From positions 1 through 64,000 of the forward strand of contig JAOPWV010000069.1 of the NCBI GenBank assembly GCA_025965475.1: a stretch of 64,000 nt of DNA. Reading direction: 5' to 3'. This document shows, in pieces, positions 56,373 to 64,000 of the stretch. The stretch comes from Frankiales bacterium. Its GTDB lineage: Bacteria > Actinomycetota > Actinomycetes > Mycobacteriales > SCTD01. The position numbers were made by a program, and so were the translations under genes. Below the pieces are notes generated by a model. It worked only from the letters and a program-made list of their open reading frames with translations, made no database searches and was not told the DNA's origin. How positions within the stretch are numbered: position 1 is the stretch's first letter; each line of letters starts with the position of its first letter.

Positions 56373-56383
56373 CGCGAAACCGT

Positions 56384-56791
56384 CTAGGCCGCCAGCGGGA
56401 CGTAGACGCTGCTGCCGTCCGCGAGGGTGCCGCCGACCAGCCGCAGGCCGGTGGCGTTCTGGGACGGCGCGGGCCCGAAGGTCAGGTACTGCGTCCACCA
56501 GCGGCCGTCACCGCCGGAACCGCCACCCATCAGGCGGTACGGCGTGTCGGCATCGTCGACCATGCTGAAGACGGGCAACGCGCGCCCGACCACGGGGCGC
56601 GGCGGCGGGGGGAACTGCGCGAGGTTCCACTTGATGCGGTCGCCCCACAGTTCGACGGACGCCACCACGAGGCGGCCGCCCTCGGTCGCCGGGCGCTCCT
56701 GGGCGACCGGCAGGACCCGGTGCAGCGTCGGCACCTCGCCCAGCCAGCGCTCGAAATCGTCACTCAACACGGACAGCACTCCCTCATTCAC
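56384..56791 (-). CDS. Protein of unknown function
   Basis: MNEGVLSVLSDDFERWLGEVPTLHRVLPVAQERPATEGGRLVVASVELWGDRIKWNLAQFP; protein-like composition. Confidence 0.7.
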   Translation of the reverse strand: MNEGVLSVLSDDFERWLGEVPTLHRVLPVAQERPATEGGRLVVASVELWGDRIKWNLAQFPPPPRPVVGRALPVFSMVDDADTPYRLMGGGSGGDGRWWTQYLTFGPAPSQNATGLRLVGGTLADGSSVYVPLAA

Positions 56792-56886
56792 CGAGCGTCA
56801 TCCCCCGCAGCCACGGTAGTCCCGACACCGATGATGTTGGGCTGCGGCAGGCGGTTCCGTCGGCCCCTGCCGGGTAGCGGCGCGCC

Positions 56887-57375
56887 ATGGGAAGCGGTCC
56901 CATCGTCATCGGGTACGACGGCACGGCGACTGCCGAGCAGGCGCTGCTGCAGGCAGCGGCGTTGATGGCCCCGCGGCAGGCCCTGGTCGTCGTCGTGTGG
57001 GAACCGGATCGGGTCTTCGAGGTCATGGCCTGGCCGGCGGCGACCGCCGGCATCCCACTGGCGCCGCTCGACATCCGCGCAGCCCTGGAGGTCCAGCAGA
57101 AGGAGGCGGAGCGGGTCCAGGAACTGGCCGCGCGGGCCGCGGACCGGGCCCGGGAGGCCGGCCTGGAGGCGGACGGCCTGGCCGTCGCGGACGACCGCAC
57201 CGTCGCCGAGACCCTGGTGCGGATCGCGCGCGAGCAGGACAGCCGCGCGCTCGTCATCGGTGCGCGACCGCACCCATCCCTCGGGGAGTTGGTCCTCGGC
57301 AGCACCGAACGCGACGTGGTCCGCACCGCGCCGTGCGCCGTCCTGATGGTGCGCGGCCAGGATCAGGCCGGCTGA
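56887..57375 (+). CDS. Universal stress protein (UspA family)
   Basis: IVIGYDGTATAEQALLQAAAL...ALVIGARPHPSLGELVLGSTERDVVRTAPCAVLMVR. Confidence 0.9.
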   Translation: MGSGPIVIGYDGTATAEQALLQAAALMAPRQALVVVVWEPDRVFEVMAWPAATAGIPLAPLDIRAALEVQQKEAERVQELAARAADRAREAGLEADGLAVADDRTVAETLVRIAREQDSRALVIGARPHPSLGELVLGSTERDVVRTAPCAVLMVRGQDQAG

Positions 57376-57737
57376 GCCGGCAACCGGCCCAGCAACCACC
57401 CCGGCCCGACGACCGACCCGCCGGTGCCCCGCACCCGCTCCCCGAGGCCCCGGTCGGCCGACACGAGCGTGACGGGCTCGTCGGCCTCAGCGGCGACGGC
57501 GGCGAGGGTGTCGTCGCCTTCCCCCCTGGCGTGTACGACGCGCACCCCGTCCTCGGTGCTCTCCTCGACGCCTCTACGCGCCTGCCCCTCCAGGACCAGC
57601 ACCACAGGCAACGGCAGGCTGCCGTCCCGCGCGGCCGCGCGTACCCGGTCGTACAGGGCCCGCGCGGCGCCAGGACGGTCCCGCCACCAGCCGGTGGGGC
57701 GCGAGCCGACCACGTTGGCGGCGTCGATGAGCAGCAC
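57363..57737 (-). CDS. NYN/PIN-like nuclease-domain protein
   Basis: LLIDAANVVGSRPTGWWRDRPGAARALYDRV...GVRVVHARGEGDDTLAAVAAEADEPVTLVSADRGLGERVRGTGGSVVGPGWLL; GTG 57737 preceded by GGGGAGG. Confidence 0.75.
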   Translation of the reverse strand: MLLIDAANVVGSRPTGWWRDRPGAARALYDRVRAAARDGSLPLPVVLVLEGQARRGVEESTEDGVRVVHARGEGDDTLAAVAAEADEPVTLVSADRGLGERVRGTGGSVVGPGWLLGRLPAQPA

Positions 57738-57772
57738 CAGTCCGTCCTCCCCGCTCCGCGTCCACCTGAGCG

Positions 57773-59200
57773 TCAGCCGGGGACGCCTCGGCCTGCGGTG
57801 CGTAGCGCGACGTCGCGCGCCTCGCCGTACGCCGCCCGGACCCGCTGCCCGGACGCGACGTCCGTGGGCTCCAGCACGACCAGTCCCGGCAGCGTCCAGT
57901 CCGGCGGGGCCGCGCCGCCCGCCAGGACCCACGCGGCCTGCCGGGCGGCGCCCCGGGCGACGTACTCCTCCGGCTCCGGCACGGCCACCTGGGTGCCGAA
58001 CAGCGACGGGGCGACAGTGCGTACCGCGCCCGACCGGGCGGCGCCACCGATGAGCAGCAGCCGCCGCGGGGCGACGCCCTGTCGGGTGAGTGCCTCGACC
58101 GCGTCGGCCAGCCCGCAGAGCATCCCCTCGACCGCGGCGCGGGCGAGATTCGCCGGCGTCATCGACGCCCGGGTGAGCCCGGACAGGCTGCCGGTCGCGT
58201 CCGGCAGGTCCGGCGTGCGCTCCCCGTCGAGGTACGGCAGCAGCACCAGTCCGCCGGCACCCGGCTCGCCCTTCAGGGCGAGCGCGTCAAGGCCGGCCAG
58301 GTCGGTGCCCAGCAGCTGCGCGGTGGCGGTGAGGACGCGCGCGGCGTTGAGCGTGGCCACGAGCGGCAGGAAGCGTCCCGTTGCGTCGGCGAAGCCCGCG
58401 ACGGTCCCGGTCGCGTCGCCGACGGGGGCGTCGTGCACCGCGAACGCCGTGCCGCTCGTCCCCAGCGACACGATCACGTCCCCGGCCACGGCGCCCAGAC
58501 CCAGCGCCGCGCCCATGTTGTCGCCGGTACCCGCTGCCACCACGACGCCGTCGGCGGTCTCGCCGGCGCGCTCGTCAGGGCCGAGCACCCGGGGGGTCTC
58601 GATCGCGCGGCCGAAGGCCAGCGCCAGCAGGTCCTGGCGGTACGTCCCGGTCGAGGGCGCCCAGTAGCCGGTTCCGGACGCGTCGCCGCGGTCCGTGACG
58701 AGGTCGGCGGCCGACCCGGTCGGCCGCTCCAGCAACCGCGACGTCAGCCAGTCATGCGGCAGGAGCACGCTCTGCACCCGGCCCGCCGAATCCGGCTCGT
58801 GCTCGGCCAGCCAGCGCAGCTTGGTGACCGTGAAGCTGGCCACCGGGACGCTGCCGACGGCCTCGGCCCAGGCGGCCGCACCGCCGCGCTCCGCGATCAG
58901 GTCGCGCGCGGCACCTGCCGAGCGCACGTCGTTCCAGAGCAGAGCCGGCCGGACGACGGAGCGGTCCGCATCCAGGACGACCATGCCGTGCTGCTGTCCG
59001 GCGACGGCCATGGCGGACACGCCGTCGAGCAGCCCGCCGGAAGCCGCCTGCTGCAGGGCCTGCCACCAGGCCCCCGGGTCCACCTCAGTCCCGTCCGGAT
59101 GGGGCGCCTGCCCGCGGCGTACCACCTCACCCGTCGCCGCGTCACAGACGACGATCTTCGTGGACTGCGTCGAGGAGTCGATCCCGGCAACGAGGGTCAT
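57773..59200 (-). CDS. xylB: Xylulokinase
   Basis: [38 protein letters not shown] kinase pattern; adjacent to xylose-type ABC operon. Confidence 0.92.
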   Translation of the reverse strand: MTLVAGIDSSTQSTKIVVCDAATGEVVRRGQAPHPDGTEVDPGAWWQALQQAASGGLLDGVSAMAVAGQQHGMVVLDADRSVVRPALLWNDVRSAGAARDLIAERGGAAAWAEAVGSVPVASFTVTKLRWLAEHEPDSAGRVQSVLLPHDWLTSRLLERPTGSAADLVTDRGDASGTGYWAPSTGTYRQDLLALAFGRAIETPRVLGPDERAGETADGVVVAAGTGDNMGAALGLGAVAGDVIVSLGTSGTAFAVHDAPVGDATGTVAGFADATGRFLPLVATLNAARVLTATAQLLGTDLAGLDALALKGEPGAGGLVLLPYLDGERTPDLPDATGSLSGLTRASMTPANLARAAVEGMLCGLADAVEALTRQGVAPRRLLLIGGAARSGAVRTVAPSLFGTQVAVPEPEEYVARGAARQAAWVLAGGAAPPDWTLPGLVVLEPTDVASGQRVRAAYGEARDVALRTAGRGVPG

Positions 59201-60417
59201 GCGCCAGCTTTCTGGAGGGCCGGTGCCAGGCGGGCGAGGGCACCGAGCGGATCGTCGAGCAACGGTGCAAAGGCGAGTTCGGCGGCCCCGACCGCGATCG
59301 AGTCGTCGCCCAGGCCGGGGAGCTCGAGCCGCACGTGCTCGCGCGGCGCGGCCAGCGCTCCCCCCAGCGCCTCCCGGACCAACGGCTCCGTCGCCGTGAA
59401 GATGTGCCGGCTGACCCCGCCGAACAGGATCAGCTCAGGGTTGAAAACGTTGACCAGGTTCGCCACCCCCACTCCGAGTGACCGGCCTACCCGCCGCATC
59501 CCGGCCTGCGGCCACCGCTCCCCCGCGGCGTACGCCTCGAGGACTCCGGCCAGGGTCATGCCGGCCGGTGCCCCCGTCGCCAGCAGGACCGCCTGGTCGC
59601 CGACCTCGGTCTCCCAGCACCCGCGCCGGCCGCAGCGGCACAGCCGGCCCCGCGGGTCGATGCTCATGTGCCCGATCTCGCCGCCGTACCCGCCGGAACC
59701 CCGCATAGGCCGGCCTTCGAGGATGAAGCCGCCGCCGATGCCCACCTCGCCGGAGATGTAGACCATGTCGGACAACCCGACACCGGCACCACGCCGGTGC
59801 TCGGCCATAGCACCCAGGTCGCCGTCGTTGCCGACGTCGATCTGCAGCGAGGTCCCGAGCCGTTCGGCCAGCAACTCCCGCAGCGGCACGTCCACCCAGC
59901 CCAGGTTGGGCGCGAAGCGCACCGCGCCGTCGTCCGAGCTCACCACGCCGCAGACGCCGACGCCGATCCCGACGCAGACCGCGTACGGCGGAGCCCCGGC
60001 GAACATGGCGCCGGCGAGCGCGTCGAGCCGCCCGAGCGTGCGCGCGACGTCGTAGTCGCCGAGGGACTGGCCGAGGTCGGTGCGGTCCAGAACGACACCA
60101 CCGAGACCCACCCGGACCGCGGTCAGGTGCTCGACGCCGACATCGAGCGCGAGCACGTAGAAGCGCTCGGACTCCGGCTCCACCGTGATGGAGGGGCGAC
60201 CGGCGCCGGCGCCGCCCCGGCCCACCGGTGCTGCCTCACGGACCAGGCCGGCCTGCACCAGGTCGGCGGTGAGGGCCTTGATCGTGCTGCGGTTCAGGCC
60301 GGTGAGGGCCGTGAGATCCGAACGCGACGTCGCCCCGTGGACATGCACCAGCCGCAGCAGGCTGCCGAGGTTGTGGCGGCGAACCTCGTCCTGCGTCGCG
60401 GCAGACCGTCTGTCCAC
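59197..60417 (-). CDS. ROK family transcriptional regulator (XylR-like)
   Basis: N-terminal [51 protein letters not shown]; zinc motif [10 protein letters not shown]. Start uncertain (60480 in the track). Confidence 0.9.
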   Translation of the reverse strand: MDRRSAATQDEVRRHNLGSLLRLVHVHGATSRSDLTALTGLNRSTIKALTADLVQAGLVREAAPVGRGGAGAGRPSITVEPESERFYVLALDVGVEHLTAVRVGLGGVVLDRTDLGQSLGDYDVARTLGRLDALAGAMFAGAPPYAVCVGIGVGVCGVVSSDDGAVRFAPNLGWVDVPLRELLAERLGTSLQIDVGNDGDLGAMAEHRRGAGVGLSDMVYISGEVGIGGGFILEGRPMRGSGGYGGEIGHMSIDPRGRLCRCGRRGCWETEVGDQAVLLATGAPAGMTLAGVLEAYAAGERWPQAGMRRVGRSLGVGVANLVNVFNPELILFGGVSRHIFTATEPLVREALGGALAAPREHVRLELPGLGDDSIAVGAAELAFAPLLDDPLGALARLAPALQKAGA

Positions 60418-60436
60418 GTGGAGGTCTGGGTCCCGC

Positions 60437-61705
60437 TCAGACGCGCCCGGTGGCGGCCGCGCGACGACGCGAGATCGCATCCACGCTGGCCGCGACGAGC
60501 AGGACGACGCCGGTGACCATGTAGACGACGCTGGACGGTTGGTTGAGCAGCCCCATCCCGTTGATGATGATCGCGATCACGAGGCCACCGAGCACGGCGT
60601 CCATCATCTTGCCCTTGCCGCCGAACAGGCTGGTCCCGCCGATGACGGCAGCGCCGACGGCGTACAGCAGCGTCTCGGCGCCACCGGTCGTCGGGGAGAT
60701 GGAGTTGTCGCGGCTGGCCAGCAGGAAGCCGCCGATCGCCGCCAGCGTCGAGCAGAGCACGAAGCACAGCAGCTTGACGCGCTGCACGTTGATGCCCGCG
60801 CGGCGGGCCGCCTCGGCGTTGCCGCCGACCGCATAGACGTGCCGGCCGAAGGCCGTCCTGCCGAGCAGGAAGTTCAGCAGCACCAGCAGGGCGACGAGCA
60901 GCACGATGACCTCCGGGACGCCCTTGATCGACGTCACGGCGGGGTTGCGGCTGCGCTCGGTGCTCAGGTACCAGGTCGCCGCACCCAGCAGGACCGCCAG
61001 CACCGCCACCTTCGCCAGCACGACCTCGATCGCGTCGGCGTGCAGCCCGTCGGCCCGACGGGCCGCGGCACGCCGCAGCGACACGTAGGCGTACGCCCCG
61101 ACGACGACCGCGAAGAGCACCCAGCCCAGCCAGACCGGCAGGTTGTTGTTGTTGAGCGCGAGCAGCACCGGGTCGCGGACCGAGATGGTGCCACCCTCCC
61201 CGATGAGCTTGAGCAGAACGCCCTGCAGCCCCAGGAAGGCCGCCAGGGTGACGACGAACGACGGGATCCCGAGCCGCGCGACGAGCATGCCGATGCACGT
61301 TCCGATGACGGCTCCCGTCACCAGTCCGGCGATGATGGCGAGCCACCAGGGATGTCCCTGGCGGGTCAGCACGATGCCCATGATCGATGCCGCGGTGCCT
61401 GCCGAGAAGCCCGCGGACAGGTCGATCTCACCGAGCAGCAGGACGAAGACCAGCCCCATCGCGATGACGATCAGGGCGGCGCTCTGGTTGATGAGGTTCG
61501 CGAAGTTGAAGGCGTTGGTGAACGTCGACGGACGCAGGATCGAGAAGACCAGGGTCAGGACGACCAGCCCGAGGACGGCCGGTAGCGCGCCGACGTCGCC
61601 ACCGCGTACGGCCGAGACGTACGCACGGATCGCGGTTCCCAGCCCGGGACGGGGGCGCCCCTCGTCAGCCGCGGGGGCCTCGGGCGCGAGTGTGCTCGAG
61701 GTCAT
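60437..61705 (-). CDS. xylH: Sugar (xylose-type) ABC transporter permease
   Basis: VFVLLLGEIDLSAGFSAGTAASIMGIVLTRQGHPWW, FLLGRTAFGRHVYAVGGNAEAARRAGINV, GGTSLFGGKGKMMDAVLGGLVIAIIINGM. Confidence 0.9.
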   Translation of the reverse strand: MTSSTLAPEAPAADEGRPRPGLGTAIRAYVSAVRGGDVGALPAVLGLVVLTLVFSILRPSTFTNAFNFANLINQSAALIVIAMGLVFVLLLGEIDLSAGFSAGTAASIMGIVLTRQGHPWWLAIIAGLVTGAVIGTCIGMLVARLGIPSFVVTLAAFLGLQGVLLKLIGEGGTISVRDPVLLALNNNNLPVWLGWVLFAVVVGAYAYVSLRRAAARRADGLHADAIEVVLAKVAVLAVLLGAATWYLSTERSRNPAVTSIKGVPEVIVLLVALLVLLNFLLGRTAFGRHVYAVGGNAEAARRAGINVQRVKLLCFVLCSTLAAIGGFLLASRDNSISPTTGGAETLLYAVGAAVIGGTSLFGGKGKMMDAVLGGLVIAIIINGMGLLNQPSSVVYMVTGVVLLVAASVDAISRRRAAATGRV

Positions 61706-62568
61706 GATGCCTCCGCATTGGTCAGCGGGCCGGTGGGTTCGGTGCCGTCGGCGGGTCCGGCGGTCAGGGCCGCGGCGCCCAGGCCGAGGGCGCCGGACCG
61801 GCCCGAGGTGATCAGTTCGACGACCTGGTTCCGCGTGACGTCCGCGGAGCGCACCTGCGCAGCCATGCGGCCCAGATAGAGCACCGAGATGTTGTCGGCG
61901 ACCTCGAACACGTCGTTGAGGTTGTGGCTGATGAGGACCACGGCGAGCCCGTTGTCCGCGAGCCGGCGTACCAGTTTCAGGACCTGTTCGGTCTGGGCGA
62001 CACCCAGCGCGGCGGTCGGCTCGTCGAGGATGACCACCCGGGAGTTCCAGATGACGGACCGGGCGATCGCGACCGTCTGGCGCTGGCCGCCGGACAGACT
62101 CGCGACCAGCTGCCGGATCGACTTCACGGTGCGCACGGACAGGCCGGCCAGCGTCTCGGCGGCGCGGCGTTCCATCGCCGCCTCGTCGAGGCGGCCGCCC
62201 TTCGTGATCTCCCGGCCCAGGAAGAGGTTGTGCACGATGTCGAGGTTGTCGCAGAGCGCGAGGTCCTGGTAGACGACCTCGATGCCCAGCGCGTTGGCCT
62301 GCTTCGGGTTGGTCACCGTGACGCGGTGACCGTCGAAGGTGTACATCCCGGAGTCGAACCCGTAGATGCCGGCGATGCCCTTGATGAGGGTGCTCTTGCC
62401 GGCGCCGTTGTCCCCGACGAGCGCGGTCACCTGCCCGGCGTAGGTGTCGAAGTCGACGTCCTGCAGGACGTGCACCGCCCCGAAACTCTTGTTGACGCCG
62501 CGCAACTGCAGCAGCGCCTCAGGTGCCGGGTCGGCGGACGGGGCATCGGTCGTACTCGGCATCGTCAT
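61702..62568 (-). CDS. xylG: Sugar (xylose-type) ABC transporter ATP-binding protein
   Basis: VTALVGDNGAGKSTLIKGIAGI, LSGGQRQTVAIARSVIWNSRVVILDEPTAALGV. Single ABC domain. Start trimmed to ATG 62568. Confidence 0.9.
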   Translation of the reverse strand: MTMPSTTDAPSADPAPEALLQLRGVNKSFGAVHVLQDVDFDTYAGQVTALVGDNGAGKSTLIKGIAGIYGFDSGMYTFDGHRVTVTNPKQANALGIEVVYQDLALCDNLDIVHNLFLGREITKGGRLDEAAMERRAAETLAGLSVRTVKSIRQLVASLSGGQRQTVAIARSVIWNSRVVILDEPTAALGVAQTEQVLKLVRRLADNGLAVVLISHNLNDVFEVADNISVLYLGRMAAQVRSADVTRNQVVELITSGRSGALGLGAAALTAGPADGTEPTGPLTNAEAS

Positions 62569-62662
62569 GGGGACCTCGCAGGTGGCGCCGGTGTGGTGTG
62601 GGGATCGAACAGGGTCGGGCTGGCGGCCCGGCTCAGAGAGCGCGGGCCGCCAGCCTGCCTGG

Positions 62663-63784
62663 TTACTGGATTCCTGCAGCCTTACAGGCGGCGGCGTAGT
62701 CGGCGGTGCAGATGTCCGACGCCTTCCAGAAGCCATCGGTGATGACGTCCTTGACGTTCGCCTTGTAGATGGCCTGCGGGATCTCGAGCGCCGACGGGAC
62801 GTCCTTCTTCAGGACGGTGTCGGTGACCTTGCCGGTCGCGATGCTCGAGGCATCCTTGCCCTGGATGAGGGCGATCGCGAGCTGGGAGGCCGCGTCGGCC
62901 TCCTTCTTGATGGCCTTGTAGACGGTCATGCACTGGTCACCCGAGAGGATGGCCTGCAGCCCGGCGACGCTCGCGTCCTGGCCGGTGACGGGCACCTTGC
63001 CGTTCAGCTTGTTGGCCTTGAGGCGGGCGATGATGCCGCCGGCCATCGTGTCGTTGGCGGACACGACACCGTCGACCTTGCCGTTGTTCTGGGTGTACAG
63101 CTGCTCGAACGCGGTGCCCGCGATCTTCGCGTCCCACTTGCCGGTCTGGTCACCCACGAGCTTGTACTTGCCGTCGAGGGGCTTGAGGGCCTCGACGTAG
63201 CCCTGCTTGAACAGAGCGGCGTTGTTGTCGGTCGGGTCGCCGTTGATCTGGACGTAGTTGACGTTGGACGTCTTGCCCATGTCCGTGAGGCACTTCTGCA
63301 GGCCCTCACCCATGAGCTTGCCGACCGCCACGTTGTCGAACGACACGTAGTAGGACGCACCGCCGCCGAGGGTCAGGCGGTCGTAGTCGATCGTCTTGAT
63401 GCCGGCGCCCTGGGCCTTCTTGAGGCAGGCGGAACCGGAGTCGGAGTCGAGGTTGACGATGAGCAGGACCTTGACACCGGCGTTGATCATGCCGTCGCAG
63501 ATGGTGCCGAACTTCGACTTGTCGCCGTTGGCGTTCTGGATGTCGGCGCCGACGCCGGCGGCCTGGAACGCGGCCGCGAGCAGGGGCCGGTCGTTGGCCT
63601 CCCAGCGCGGCGACGTGGCGGCGTCGGGGAGGATCACGCCGACCTTTCCGGTCGCGGCGGCGGCGCTGCTGGCGCCACCGGTCGCGCCGGCCGTCGTCGA
63701 GCTGGAGCTCGAACCGCCGCACCCGGTGACGGCGAGGGCGATCGCGGCGACTGCGGCGATCCCCCACAGGGACTGCTTGCGCAT
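62663..63784 (-). CDS. xylF: Sugar (xylose-type) ABC transporter substrate-binding lipoprotein
   Basis: Lipobox AVTGCGG; VGVILPDAATSPRWEANDRPLLAAAFQAAGV, VDGVVSANDTMAGGIIARL, VTGQDASVAGLQAILSGDQCMTVYKAIKKEADAASQLAI. Start trimmed to ATG 63784. Confidence 0.92.
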   Translation of the reverse strand: MRKQSLWGIAAVAAIALAVTGCGGSSSSSTTAGATGGASSAAAATGKVGVILPDAATSPRWEANDRPLLAAAFQAAGVGADIQNANGDKSKFGTICDGMINAGVKVLLIVNLDSDSGSACLKKAQGAGIKTIDYDRLTLGGGASYYVSFDNVAVGKLMGEGLQKCLTDMGKTSNVNYVQINGDPTDNNAALFKQGYVEALKPLDGKYKLVGDQTGKWDAKIAGTAFEQLYTQNNGKVDGVVSANDTMAGGIIARLKANKLNGKVPVTGQDASVAGLQAILSGDQCMTVYKAIKKEADAASQLAIALIQGKDASSIATGKVTDTVLKKDVPSALEIPQAIYKANVKDVITDGFWKASDICTADYAAACKAAGIQ

Positions 63785-63968
63785 GCTGGTCCTTTCGTGG
63801 CTGGAGTCGTGCACCGGGCAGGCCCTGCTGGCTGGCCCCCGACTATGGCTGAGCATCCGTGCGGGGCAGGCGCACCGACGGTCCGCACACCCATTTGTTG
63901 TGGCCCGCAACTTATGCATGATCGGTGCGCCCGACAAGGGTTTCAGGCCTGTTGCTTGAGCCCACCGG

Positions 63969-63981
63969 CGTAACGATTACG
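63969..63981. promoter_or_regulatory. CGTAA-cga-TTACG dyad upstream of xylF-like gene
   Basis: 5-bp arms, 3-bp spacer; resembles LacI/ROK-type sugar operators. Confidence 0.4.
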
Positions 63982-64000
63982 TGACGGTGACCGCATCACG

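Overview
High-GC actinobacterial chromosomal window, dense with metabolic genes. I found no rRNA, tRNA, CRISPR array or transposase. Main blocks:
(1) 1.7-19.4 kb: a catabolic island with RibBA, flavin reductase, EthD protein, aldehyde dehydrogenase, double-length Lrp regulator, luciferase-like monooxygenase, a 76-aa membrane peptide, NCS1 permease, amidohydrolase, XRE-cupin regulator, allantoate/carbamoyl amidohydrolase, HutD-like protein, FAD amine oxidase-like protein, a three-gene split glutamate synthase and a GlnT-like glutamine synthetase.
(2) 19.7-33.7 kb: HTH-TOBE regulator, modABC, an FAD monooxygenase, a Cox-like xanthine dehydrogenase-family operon whose large subunit lacks the CO dehydrogenase signature, a cupin and a PucR regulator.
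(3) 33.7-37.2 kb: two MFS genes, a TetR gene with a perfect 24-bp palindrome, and a decayed DksA/TraR gene.
(4) 39.5-43.1 kb: egtD-egtB-egtA without egtC or egtE.
(5) 48.4-51.7 kb: a formate dehydrogenase alpha subunit split in the ORF track by an in-frame TGA. It is followed by a SECIS-like hairpin, so it is very likely a selenoprotein.
(6) 57.8-63.8 kb: a xylose-type ABC transporter, ROK regulator and xylulokinase operon.
The ORF track contains many long antisense ORFs that are artefacts of high GC. Functions were assigned by reading motifs only; no database search was run.
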